From the NCBI GenBank assembly GCA_023451395.1, contig JAEXZL010000158.1, positions 1 to 22,169 on the forward strand: a stretch of 22,169 nucleotides of DNA, given 5' to 3'. The notes under the pieces are model-generated. The model saw only the letters and a program-made list of their open reading frames with translations, was not told where the DNA came from and ran no database searches. Position numbers and translations under genes: made by a program. The stretch's first letter is position 1. Every line of letters starts with the position of its first letter. Below are positions 1 through 7,886 of the stretch, piece by piece. The stretch comes from Bacillota bacterium. Lineage in GTDB: Bacteria > Bacillota > Clostridia > Clostridiales > Clostridiaceae.

Positions 1-43
1 CATAAGGGGTTAAAAAAGACTTCCAATCTTTTATAACTGCCAT
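1..43 (-). CDS. Start of a gene leaving the window; possibly RelQ-type small alarmone synthetase (partial)
   Basis: An ATG at 41-43 on the minus strand has a GGGTGG ribosome binding site four bases upstream. It opens a frame reading MAVIKDWKSFLTPY before the window ends. The W-x-x-FL-x-PY pattern resembles the N-terminus of the small (p)ppGpp synthetases of Bacillota (YjbM/RelQ), where a similar W..FL.PY stretch precedes the synthetase domain. Only 14 codons are visible, so the start is fairly well supported but the family is a guess. It is divergent from the DUF2225 gene, with 189 bases between the two starts. Confidence 0.5.
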   Translation of the reverse strand, partial: MAVIKDWKSFLTPY

Positions 44-187
44 TCTACCACCCTCTTATACTGTTTTCCTATATACATTATATCAAAAACAATCAATAAT
101 GCACCTTTATTTTTCAAAGGTTCCTTGTCCCTATATCAGTAATAATGATCTAATTTAAAAATTGACTATTATTTTTTCTTTTAACCC

Positions 188-196
188 TCCGATAAT
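188..196 (+). promoter_or_regulatory. Candidate sigma-D/sigma-28-like -10 element
   Basis: The sequence TCCGATAAT lies 37 bases upstream of the DUF2225 start. It matches the motility sigma factor -10 consensus (GCCGATAT) at most positions. The expected TAAA -35 element is not found at the right distance; TTAT is there instead. No good housekeeping promoter is visible: a TTGACT at 162-167 is 23 bases from GATAAT, which is too far. The downstream chemotaxis gene makes motility control plausible, but the evidence is only the -10 match. Confidence 0.25.
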
Positions 197-232
197 AGTT
201 ATGTATATGATTTTACTATATGAGGTGACACA

Positions 233-913
233 ATGAACGCAGAAAAATTCGAAGCATCATCGGATATTTATTTAAAAAGTCTTCAATGCCCGCTATGTCA
301 AAAATCTTTCAAGGAACCTTCAGTAAGAAGTTCTTCCTTAAGAATTGATAAAAAAGATAGTGATTTTTTTATTTACTACAAAGGTATTAATCCCTATTTT
401 TATGACGTTTGGCAATGCAGCTGTTGTGGCTATACCGCTTTAAAAGCTGATTTTCTTGATCTTAAGGAGCATCAAAAAGAAAGTATTCTTAGAAAAATAA
501 CTACTAAATGGAATGCCAGAACTTATAATCTTCCTTATAATGCAGAGACAGCTATTGAAAGGTATAAGCTTGCCTTAGTTAACGCAGTAGCAATGGGAAG
601 TAAAAGCAGTACCAAAGCAATGCTACTTCTAAAAATTGCTTGGATGCATCGCCTTACTGCTTCTCCTTTAGAGGAACACTTCCTTAAAGAAGCCTTAACT
701 ACTTTTAAGATTGCTTATAACAGTGAGGATACACCCTTTTACGGTATGGACGAACATACTCTAAAATACCTGATAGGTGAGCTACATAGAAGGCTTGATT
801 ATAAGGATGAAGCACTGAAATGGTTTGGTGAAGTGATTACTTGCTATACAGCTCCTCAAAAGATAAAGGATCTTGCTAGGGATCAACGAGACAAAATAAA
901 AAATATTTATTAA
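233..913 (+). CDS. DUF2225 family protein with zinc-ribbon-like N-terminus
   Basis: This 226-residue protein matches the DUF2225 family found in Bacillota, whose function is not known. Two Cys pairs, C19-x-x-C22 and C62-x-x-C65 (within QCSCCGY), would form a zinc ribbon and frame a YYKGINPYFYDVW stretch typical of the family. From about residue 100 on it is helical and TPR-like (repeated A/L-rich helices ending in a Lys-rich tail). There is no signal peptide or membrane segment, so it is cytoplasmic. The ATG at 233 is preceded by GAGGTGA at a good distance. The stop is 13 bases before the chemotaxis gene, so the two are almost certainly cotranscribed. That may tie it to sensing or motility, which is inference only. 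Confidence 0.85.
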   Translation: MNAEKFEASSDIYLKSLQCPLCQKSFKEPSVRSSSLRIDKKDSDFFIYYKGINPYFYDVWQCSCCGYTALKADFLDLKEHQKESILRKITTKWNARTYNLPYNAETAIERYKLALVNAVAMGSKSSTKAMLLLKIAWMHRLTASPLEEHFLKEALTTFKIAYNSEDTPFYGMDEHTLKYLIGELHRRLDYKDEALKWFGEVITCYTAPQKIKDLARDQRDKIKNIY

Positions 914-926
914 GGAGAGGATTACC

Positions 927-1889
927 ATGGCCTTTTTCAAAAGGAAAAAAAATTTGACAGAAAAAGACTCCGAAACTTTTATTGAGGATAAAGAAGTGGA
1001 TCTTGCAAGGGAGGAGGCATCTGATAATGAGGCATACCTCCAGGACCTATCCTTAGAGGCCTCTGAAATTCATAATCACGTTAAAAGTGTAAATGTAGCT
1101 TATGAAAAGCTATCAAAATCTACCATTTCTCACAATCGTGAACTTGTTGGTACCGTAGAGCTCTTAAGAAATTTTAATGACCATATGGAAAATTTAGCTT
1201 ATAATGTAACCAATGTACATGCAGCTGTAATTGATACTGACAAGGCTGCAGATAATGGAATGTCAACCTTAGGTCAGCTAGATACCTCCTTAATGGATTT
1301 AAAGGAAGCCTTTGATGTATCCAGCGGTACTGTTAATGATCTAGTAGGTAAGCTTGAATCAGTAAACTCCATAACAGATTCCATAAGCCAAATTGCCAAC
1401 CAAACTAACCTTCTAGCATTAAATGCAGCTATAGAAGCAGCAAGAGCTGGGGAAGCAGGAAAAGGCTTTTCCGTGGTAGCCGGAGAGGTTAGAAAGCTAG
1501 CAGAAAGTTCAAAGCAGGCAGTTCAGAGCATCACAAAGATTTTAGAAGAGATAAAAAAAGAAATACTAAACACATCTTCAGCTGTAGCTCAGGGACATAC
1601 AGCCTTGGATTCTCAGCAGAGGAGTATTCAAGCATCTAAAGAGGCTTTTGGAGATATTAAGAAATCTATAAGCGATGCAACAACAGAAATAGACAGCTTT
1701 ATTTGTAATTTAAGTACTGTATCAGAAAAAAAGGATGGGCTGATAAGCAGCATGGAAGATCTTTGCAATACCTCTTCCGAAAACTCTCAGCTGGCAGAGA
1801 ATATAAGCACAGAGCTTTCTATGGAAGCAGAGCTTATTTATACTCTTAAAGAAAGGCTCAGAGTAGAAGAGCCCTCTATTTCCATATAA
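927..1889 (+). CDS. Soluble methyl-accepting chemotaxis protein (signalling domain only)
   Basis: This 320-residue protein carries the conserved cytoplasmic hairpin tip of chemoreceptors at about residues 157-195 (NQTNLLALNAAIEAARAGE, then GFSVVAGEVRKLAE). That tip contacts CheA and CheW. Long coiled-coil helices flank it. No transmembrane helix, HAMP domain or recognisable sensory domain precedes it; the first 50 residues are charged (MAFFKRKKNLTEKD...) and the protein is cytoplasmic. It may take its input from a partner or from an unrecognised N-terminal region. AGGAGAGG sits just before the ATG. The gene follows the DUF2225 gene by 13 bases and ends just before a shared terminator. Confidence 0.9.
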   Translation: MAFFKRKKNLTEKDSETFIEDKEVDLAREEASDNEAYLQDLSLEASEIHNHVKSVNVAYEKLSKSTISHNRELVGTVELLRNFNDHMENLAYNVTNVHAAVIDTDKAADNGMSTLGQLDTSLMDLKEAFDVSSGTVNDLVGKLESVNSITDSISQIANQTNLLALNAAIEAARAGEAGKGFSVVAGEVRKLAESSKQAVQSITKILEEIKKEILNTSSAVAQGHTALDSQQRSIQASKEAFGDIKKSISDATTEIDSFICNLSTVSEKKDGLISSMEDLCNTSSENSQLAENISTELSMEAELIYTLKERLRVEEPSISI

Positions 1890-1910
1890 AAATAAGTTTT
1901 ATCAAAAAAC

Positions 1911-1934
1911 GGCAGACACCTTAAGGTATCTGCC
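1911..1934. terminator. Bidirectional terminator between the chemotaxis gene and oppA
   Basis: GGCAGACACC and GGTATCTGCC pair around a TTAA loop; the single mismatch becomes a G-U pair in the minus-strand transcript. A T-rich tract follows on the plus strand (TATTTTTTATTT), and an A-run at 1904-1909 gives the T-run for the minus strand. It can end both convergent units. Confidence 0.9.
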
Positions 1935-1940
1935 TATTTT

Positions 1941-3566
1941 TTATTTCTTAACGCTTGTATACATAAAATACTTATAGCCTAAAGGTGAGCTATAGAAGCC
2001 TTCTATCTTATCACTTAGCATATAAATATCTACATAGAAGTATATAGGTGCAAGCATCCATTCATTAAAGATTATATCTTCAGCTTCATGCATTAATTTC
2101 ATACGCTCAGCTGGATCAGAGGAGGATTTTATTTTTGTAATAAGCTCATCATATTTTTTATTTGACCATTGAGCATCATTATTGCCTCCATCAGTAATCC
2201 ACATATCAAGGAAGGATATAGGATCATTATAGTCGCCCAGCCATCCATTACGAGCTATATCATATTCACCATTTTTACGGGTATTTAAGAAGGTTCCCCA
2301 TTCCTGTGATTGCAATTCAATTTTTACTCCTACCTTTGACCACATATCCTGTAGAGCCTCGGCAATAAGCTTATGTCCAGTACCTTCGTTATATAAATAT
2401 CCAAAGGTAGGTAAGCCTTCTCCATTGGGATAACCAGCCTCAGCTAGAAGGGCTTTAGCCTTTTCTAGGTTGCTCTCATGGGCAGTAGGGTCGTAATATT
2501 TTCCGCCAACATCACGGAACTCTTTTTTAGGATCTGAATCGGATAATCCTATAGGTACAAAAGCACCAGCAGGAATCTGACCAGCCTTACCTATATTTTT
2601 TACTATATATTCTCTGTCTATTGATAATAACAAAGCCTGACGCAATTTAGGATTAGATAAATATTTATTTTCAGTATTGAAGCTTACATAATAGGTTCCT
2701 ATTTGACCTTCCTTATAATAGTCCTTTTGCTTTTCTAATCTATCTAACTCTTCCGTTGGCATACTGTCAATAAATAATACTTCTCCTGTCTCATAAGCTG
2801 CAAGTCTTGCATTATCATCTTCCATAAGAACAAATTTTATCTGGTCTGGTCCAAGGGAAGCTACATCCCAATAATTAGGGTTCTTTTCATATACCATATA
2901 AGCATCATGTACCCATTCCTTTAAAGTATATGGTCCATTACTTATATAGGATTCAGCAGCTGTTGCCCAAGCCTCGCCTTTAGCCTCTACTGTTGCCTTC
3001 TGCACTGGGAAGTATACTGGGAAAGCACATAGCTCAAGGAAGTATGGAGTTACTGCTATAAGCTTAACCTCAAGAGTCTTTGCATCTAAAGCTTTTACCT
3101 CAAGCTTTCCATCTTCATAACCCTTAATTACCTCAAACATATAAGCATAGTCTGCAGCAGTCTCTTTTGCTATAGCTCTATTCCAGGAATATACAAAGTC
3201 TTCTGCTGTAAGAGGCTTTCCATCACTCCATTTCAATCCATCTTTAAGAGTAAAGGTATAGGTAAGTTTATCATCACTTATTTTGTATGAAGCAGCCTGC
3301 CCCTCCTTAGGAACACCATCCTTATCCAGAGTCATAAGGCCTTCAAAGCCATGGAGAAGTAGTGTTGCCCCATCTACTGCAGAGTTTAATGCTGGATCAA
3401 TGGTATCTGGCTCTGGTCCAACATTTACTGCAAGTACCGTTGGCTTATCTCCTGTTTCTCCCTTATTACCACCTTCACCTGTCTTAGGCTTTCCGCAGCC
3501 ACTAATAACTAGAGCCAAGGTCAATCCCAAAGATAAAAAAGTGGAAAGAGCTTTCTTTCTTTTCAT
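1941..3566 (-). CDS. oppA: Oligopeptide ABC transporter substrate-binding lipoprotein OppA
   Basis: This is the extracellular peptide-binding lipoprotein of the Opp importer (SBP_bac_5 / family 5, 541 residues). The N-terminus MKRKKALSTF is followed by a hydrophobic stretch and the lipobox ISGC with Cys24 as the lipidation site, then a Gly/Lys-rich linker. Family features follow: GPEPDTIDPALN near residue 52, LTYTFTLKDGLKWSDGKPLTAEDFVYSW near residues 105-130, and a late WLGDYNDP stretch. An AAGGGGG site lies 8 bases upstream of the ATG. It is the last gene of the five-gene set, 57 bases after oppF with no hairpin between them, and a strong terminator follows. Clostridial Opp systems take up peptides as amino acid source and as signals; the specificity cannot be read from the sequence. 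Confidence 0.95.
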   Translation of the reverse strand: MKRKKALSTFLSLGLTLALVISGCGKPKTGEGGNKGETGDKPTVLAVNVGPEPDTIDPALNSAVDGATLLLHGFEGLMTLDKDGVPKEGQAASYKISDDKLTYTFTLKDGLKWSDGKPLTAEDFVYSWNRAIAKETAADYAYMFEVIKGYEDGKLEVKALDAKTLEVKLIAVTPYFLELCAFPVYFPVQKATVEAKGEAWATAAESYISNGPYTLKEWVHDAYMVYEKNPNYWDVASLGPDQIKFVLMEDDNARLAAYETGEVLFIDSMPTEELDRLEKQKDYYKEGQIGTYYVSFNTENKYLSNPKLRQALLLSIDREYIVKNIGKAGQIPAGAFVPIGLSDSDPKKEFRDVGGKYYDPTAHESNLEKAKALLAEAGYPNGEGLPTFGYLYNEGTGHKLIAEALQDMWSKVGVKIELQSQEWGTFLNTRKNGEYDIARNGWLGDYNDPISFLDMWITDGGNNDAQWSNKKYDELITKIKSSSDPAERMKLMHEAEDIIFNEWMLAPIYFYVDIYMLSDKIEGFYSSPLGYKYFMYTSVKK

Positions 3567-3623
3567 AAAAAATACCCCCTTAATTTTATATTATATAAAT
3601 ATGATTTATAATTTATATTTAAT

Positions 3624-4598
3624 CTAAATTTGATTAACTTTATCTAAATTATGACAGGCTACAAAATGTCCCTTATAAATCTCCTTAAACTCCGGCTCAA
3701 GTTCAGCACATTCCTTTGTAGCATAAGAGCATCTGGTACGGAAGCGACAGCCACTGGGAGGATTAATAGGGCTAGGTACATCCCCCTCTAATACTATGCG
3801 CTTCTTTCCTCTGCTTTCCTTTGGATCTGGTATAGGAATAGCAGATATTAGAGATTTTGTATAGGGGTGAAGGCTGTGAAAGGTAATTTCATTGCTATCA
3901 GCAAGCTCAACAAGCTTACCAAGATACATAACCCCTATCCTATTGGATATATGCTTAACCACAGACAAATCATGGGCAATGAATAAATAGGTTAACTTTA
4001 AATCTTCCTGAAGCTCCTGAAACATATTAACCACCTGAGCCTGAATAGAAACATCAAGAGCAGATACCGGTTCATCACAGACCAAAAATTCTGGTTTAAC
4101 TGCAAGGGCCCTTGCAATCCCTATACGCTGCCTCTGCCCACCGGAAAATTCATGAGGATATCTATTAGCATGCTCACTGTTCAAGCCTACTTTTCTAAGG
4201 ATTTCAATAACCATTTCTCGTCTTTCTGCCTTATTTGATGCTAGCTTATGAATATCTATTGGCTCTGCAACAATATCGCTAATGGTCATTCTTGGATTAA
4301 GTGAAGCATAGGGGTCTTGAAAGACAATCTGCATCTTCCTTCTGTAGGGCATCATTTTTACCTTAGTTATATCCTCACCGTTATAAACAATCCTTCCTGC
4401 CGTAGGCTCGTAAAGCCTTAAGAGACTTCTTCCTGTGGTACTTTTTCCACAACCAGATTCACCCACCAACCCAAGGGTTTCACCCCTATCTATATGAAAG
4501 GAAACATCATCTACCGCTCTTACATAATTCTTTTTAAAAAAGCCTTCAGCAACAGCAAAGTGCTGCTTAAGCCCTTGAACCTCAATTAGCCTATCCAT
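3624..4598 (-). CDS. oppF: Oligopeptide ABC transporter ATP-binding protein OppF
   Basis: One of the two cytoplasmic ATPases of the Opp importer, 324 residues. Visible motifs are Walker A GESGCGKS at 46-53, the signature FSGGQRQR, Walker B with FLVCDEPVSALD, the H-loop (FIAHDLS), and the C-terminal oligo/dipeptide region with PPSGCRFRTRC followed by further cysteines. The start overlaps the end of oppD by 13 bases and is preceded by AAAGGGGAG, so translation is probably coupled. It follows oppD and precedes oppA in one transcript. Confidence 0.95.
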   Translation of the reverse strand: MDRLIEVQGLKQHFAVAEGFFKKNYVRAVDDVSFHIDRGETLGLVGESGCGKSTTGRSLLRLYEPTAGRIVYNGEDITKVKMMPYRRKMQIVFQDPYASLNPRMTISDIVAEPIDIHKLASNKAERREMVIEILRKVGLNSEHANRYPHEFSGGQRQRIGIARALAVKPEFLVCDEPVSALDVSIQAQVVNMFQELQEDLKLTYLFIAHDLSVVKHISNRIGVMYLGKLVELADSNEITFHSLHPYTKSLISAIPIPDPKESRGKKRIVLEGDVPSPINPPSGCRFRTRCSYATKECAELEPEFKEIYKGHFVACHNLDKVNQI

Positions 4599-5608
4599 AC
4601 CGGCTCCCCTTTCTTTTCCGCCTCAAAACTTTCCTTCTGCAGCATCCAGCAGCAACTATAATGAATTTCGTCTAAAAAGGTTGCCGCAGGCATTTCCTTA
4701 ATACAAATTTTCATGCAGCAATTACACCTGGGAGCAAAGGGGCATCCTGCTGGAGGATTAAGCATATCTACGGGACTTCCTTCAATGGGAACAAGCTTTT
4801 CTTGAACTTCTGAACCAAGCTTAGGGATGCTATTTAGAAGTCCTTCTGTGTATTTGTGCTTAGGGTTATAAAAAATATCCTCTGCTCTTCCATATTCAAC
4901 AATTTTTCCACCATACATTACTGCAATACGGTCACACATCTGCGCTACTACTCCTAAATCATGAGTTATCATTATAATAGACATTCCTAGCTTTCCCTTA
5001 AGCTCCATCATCAACTCCAATATCTGAGCTTGTATGGTAACATCCAAGGCTGTAGTAGGCTCATCAGCAATAAGCAGCTTAGGTTCGCAGGCCAGTGCTA
5101 TAGCTATCATTATTCTCTGTCTCATTCCTCCGGATAGCTCATGGGGATATTGTCTTAGCCTTTTCTCTGGTTCGTTAATACCCACAAGGTATAAAAGCTC
5201 CATAGCTCTTTTTTCTGCTTCTTTCTTGGAAGCCTTGGTATGAAGAAGAATAACCTCCATAATTTGATTACCAATGGTGTACACAGGGTTTAGCGAGGTC
5301 ATTGGATCCTGAAATATTATGCTGACCTCTTTTCCTCTAATAGATCTCATTTGCTTTTCTGAAAGCTCAGTGACAACTTTTCCATTAAAAGTGGTTTTAC
5401 CGCTTATAACCTTTCCTGGATGTGGCGTAAGTCCCATAAGAGAAAAGGCCGTTACAGACTTTCCACTACCTGACTCACCTACAATTCCTAAAACCTCTCC
5501 TTCTTTCAGATGTATTGACACATCATTTAAAGCTTTTACCTCCCCTGCTGGGGTAAAAAAAGATAGTTTAAGATTTTCTATATCTAATAACATATTTGTA
5601 TCATCCAT
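4586..5608 (-). CDS. oppD: Oligopeptide ABC transporter ATP-binding protein OppD
   Basis: The partner ATPase of OppF, 340 residues from the chosen start. Walker A GESGSGKS is at residues 44-51, then the signature LSGGMRQR, Walker B LLIADEPTTALD, the H-loop (MITHDLG), and the C-terminal PPAGCPFAPRC with an unusually Cys-rich tail (CNCCMKIC and later SCCW). Related Opp ATPases carry a [4Fe-4S] cluster in this region, so these Cys may be ligands. The open frame extends 18 codons further, into oppC. The ATG at 5606-5608 is chosen because AGGAGGAG lies just upstream and the family begins near here (MDDTNMLLDIENL). The gap from oppC is 10 bases. Confidence 0.95.
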   Translation of the reverse strand: MDDTNMLLDIENLKLSFFTPAGEVKALNDVSIHLKEGEVLGIVGESGSGKSVTAFSLMGLTPHPGKVISGKTTFNGKVVTELSEKQMRSIRGKEVSIIFQDPMTSLNPVYTIGNQIMEVILLHTKASKKEAEKRAMELLYLVGINEPEKRLRQYPHELSGGMRQRIMIAIALACEPKLLIADEPTTALDVTIQAQILELMMELKGKLGMSIIMITHDLGVVAQMCDRIAVMYGGKIVEYGRAEDIFYNPKHKYTEGLLNSIPKLGSEVQEKLVPIEGSPVDMLNPPAGCPFAPRCNCCMKICIKEMPAATFLDEIHYSCCWMLQKESFEAEKKGEPVWIG

Positions 5609-5618
5609 TTGTCTCCTC

Positions 5619-6671
5619 CTAATGCTTAAGCTTAGGGTCAAAGGCATCTCTAAGCCCATCACCTATAAGATTAAAAGCAAGAATAATTAATGAAATGAGT
5701 ATTGATGGTACTATAAGCCTTAAAGGATATGACCGAACTCCTGATAAAGCTTCTTTAGCCATAGACCCAAGGCTTGGCATAGGAGCAGACACTCCAAGAC
5801 CAATGAAGCTTAGAAAGCTCTCAGTAAATATTGAGGCAGGTATCTGCAGTGTAGTCATAACTATAAGAGTTCCAACGCAATTTGACAAAAGGTGCCTTAA
5901 AATAATCCTCTTATGGCTTGCTCCCATAGCTCTAGCAGCGGTAACATACTCCTGCTCCTTGATGGATAGTACCTGACTTCTAACTATCCTTGCCATGCTT
6001 ACCCAGTAAAGTAGTGAAAATACAATAAAAATACAAATTAGGGGAACACCAACTATATTTATCCATTCGAAAAAGGGAAATCTTTCTGCCACAGACTTTA
6101 TAGGTGTCTTAAGAGTTTCTGATAAAAGTATAATCAGCATAATATCCGGAATGGTATATATAATATCTACAATACGCATCATAATCATATCCACTCGGCC
6201 ACCAAAATATGCTGAACTAGCTCCATATATTGAGCCAATTATCAAAATTAATATACTGGCTATAATTCCAACTAAAAGAGAAATACGGCTTCCCATCATG
6301 GTACGTACCATATAATCCCTTCCTAGAATATCTGTTCCTAAAATATGGGGAAAAACACTTTCTCCAGCTTCTATCCTAGACTGCTCCTGGCTTGAATATT
6401 CCATAGGTCCTAGATTCTCACTACCCCTGATTTGATCTTTATAAGTATAAGGCCAAAAGCTTGGCATTATAAAAGCAAAAATCATAACAGCAATAATTAC
6501 TGTAAGGGATGCCATAGCCACAGGATTTCTTTTCAACCTATTAATACCATCTTTAAAAAAGCTTCTGCTTTCTCTCATAATTACAAGAGCCTGCTTTTCA
6601 CTTTCTTCTGCTGGAAGAAAATCTGATACCTCTAGATGAAAACCAATTTTTTTATTAGTATTTGTTTCCAT
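5619..6671 (-). CDS. oppC: Oligopeptide ABC transporter permease OppC
   Basis: Inner-membrane permease, 350 residues. A cytoplasmic N-terminal region precedes a first membrane helix at about residues 50-70 (PVAMASLTVIIAVMIFAFIM). An extracytoplasmic loop with GTDILGRDYMVR follows, then several more helices. The EAA loop that contacts the ATPases reads EYVTAARAMGASHKRII. The C-terminus (NLIGDGLRDAFDPKLKH) is typical of OppC/DppC. AGGAGGGG precedes the ATG. The gene begins 18 bases after the oppB stop. Confidence 0.95.
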   Translation of the reverse strand: METNTNKKIGFHLEVSDFLPAEESEKQALVIMRESRSFFKDGINRLKRNPVAMASLTVIIAVMIFAFIMPSFWPYTYKDQIRGSENLGPMEYSSQEQSRIEAGESVFPHILGTDILGRDYMVRTMMGSRISLLVGIIASILILIIGSIYGASSAYFGGRVDMIMMRIVDIIYTIPDIMLIILLSETLKTPIKSVAERFPFFEWINIVGVPLICIFIVFSLLYWVSMARIVRSQVLSIKEQEYVTAARAMGASHKRIILRHLLSNCVGTLIVMTTLQIPASIFTESFLSFIGLGVSAPMPSLGSMAKEALSGVRSYPLRLIVPSILISLIILAFNLIGDGLRDAFDPKLKH

Positions 6672-6689
6672 AACTATCTTCCCCTCCTA

Positions 6690-7607
6690 TCAGTTAAGCT
6701 TTATTCTTGGGTCAACAATTTTATAAGCAATATCTACTAAAACATTCATAACAATAATTAATGTTGCGTAGAAAATTGTTGTACCCATAACCAAGGGATA
6801 ATCTCTATTGAGAATAGAGCTAACAAAGGAGCTTCCAAGTCCAGGTATCGTAAATATTGTTTCCACTACAAAACTTCCGCAAAGAATACCTGCAATAAGT
6901 GATCCTAGATAGGCTACTAGTGGAAGCACTGCATTTCTTAAGGCATGCTTAAAAAGTGTTTTAAATTGATTAAGACCCTTAGCTCGTGCCGTTGTCATAT
7001 AATCCTGTCCTAATACATCCAATATACTTGAACGGATTAGTCTTGAAATATAAGCAGAGGGATGAATGGATAGTGATATTACAGGTAAAACATAGTGGCC
7101 AGGACTTGTAAGTCCATAGGTAGGTGCCAAGCCTAGCTTAACTCCTACAAAATACATCAGAAGAGTTGCTGCAATAAAGCTTGGGATTGCTATCCCTGTA
7201 GTAGAGAAAACAATAATAATATTATCCAGCCATTTTCCTCTATTTAGAGCAGCAATACAGCCCAAAGGTATTCCTACAGTTATTGCTACTGCCACGGCAA
7301 TGCTTCCTATCTTCGCAGAGGTTGGAAAACTTTCTCCTATGATATCATTTACAGTTCTTCCCCTCTGTTTTGTGGATAAGCCCAAATCTCCGGTGACTAT
7401 TTTTTTCATATAGTTAACATATTGTACAGGAACAGGCTTATCTAACCCATACTTTTCCTCCAAGGCCCTCATGGTTTCCTCAGTTTTTGCTTTTTCAGCT
7501 AGAAAGGGGCCACCAGGTATTAAATACATTAAAAAGAAGGTGATAGTAGACACAAGAAATAGGGTTAGTAAACCGTATCCAATGCGTTTTAAAACATAAC
7601 GACTCAT
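6690..7607 (-). CDS. oppB: Oligopeptide ABC transporter permease OppB
   Basis: The other Opp permease, 305 residues and first gene of the operon. The N-terminal helix YVLKRIGYGLLTLFLVSTITF is typical of OppB/DppB. The EAA loop reads DYMTTARAKGLNQFKTL, and the C-terminus ends in VDPRIKLN. The open frame could begin at a GTG (7614-7616), but AGGAG would directly abut that codon. It is 8 bases from the ATG at 7605-7607, so that ATG (MSRYVLKR) is taken as the start. Confidence 0.93.
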   Translation of the reverse strand: MSRYVLKRIGYGLLTLFLVSTITFFLMYLIPGGPFLAEKAKTEETMRALEEKYGLDKPVPVQYVNYMKKIVTGDLGLSTKQRGRTVNDIIGESFPTSAKIGSIAVAVAITVGIPLGCIAALNRGKWLDNIIIVFSTTGIAIPSFIAATLLMYFVGVKLGLAPTYGLTSPGHYVLPVISLSIHPSAYISRLIRSSILDVLGQDYMTTARAKGLNQFKTLFKHALRNAVLPLVAYLGSLIAGILCGSFVVETIFTIPGLGSSFVSSILNRDYPLVMGTTIFYATLIIVMNVLVDIAYKIVDPRIKLN

Positions 7608-7662
7608 TTGGCTCACTCCTAAAAAGTTTAGTTTGATTTACTTTATTTTCCATTTTTATATT

Positions 7663-7668
7663 ATTATA
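7663..7668 (-). promoter_or_regulatory. Likely -10 element of the opp operon promoter
   Basis: A perfect TATAAT reads on the minus strand 55 bases upstream of oppB. No good -35 hexamer lies 16-18 bases further upstream (TGGTAA at 18 is weak). The 7608-7886 gap otherwise holds AT-rich sequence, a terminator and no gene that I can support. Confidence 0.4.
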
Positions 7669-7790
7669 TCTCATACTTCCATAATTTACCATTATTTTCT
7701 TTAAAAAAAATAATGTTTTTTATTTGCTTTTTAACTTTATAATAGTTAAGTGCTAAATGAGACGCTTATTGTATTTGACAAATAAACAAA

Positions 7791-7827
7791 GGCAAGCCTT
7801 TACTTTATTAAACAGTAAAAACTTGCC
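7791..7827. terminator. Terminator of the sulfur-flavoprotein gene, also functional on plus strand
   Basis: GGCAAG (7791-7796) pairs with CTTGCC (7822-7827), and an inner TTTACT/AGTAAA extends the stem. T-rich tracts flank both sides (CCTTTTTATTT on plus, TTTGTTTATTT on minus). It lies about 60 bases past the stop of the gene at 7887 and insulates the opp promoter from readthrough. Confidence 0.75.
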
Positions 7828-7886
7828 CTTTTTATTTCTATAATGTTGTCATTTTATCAAAAGGTGCCTAAAGGAATCTTTATAAT

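Noticed and set aside
3283..3627. Plus-strand open frame of 114 codons opposite oppA
   Set aside because: It is antisense to a clear lipoprotein gene, has low-complexity Ser/Pro-rich translation and no ribosome site. The other open frames opposite or out of frame with opp, the flavoprotein, the FliK-like gene, yajQ, gerKA and the metallophosphoesterase were set aside for the same reasons.
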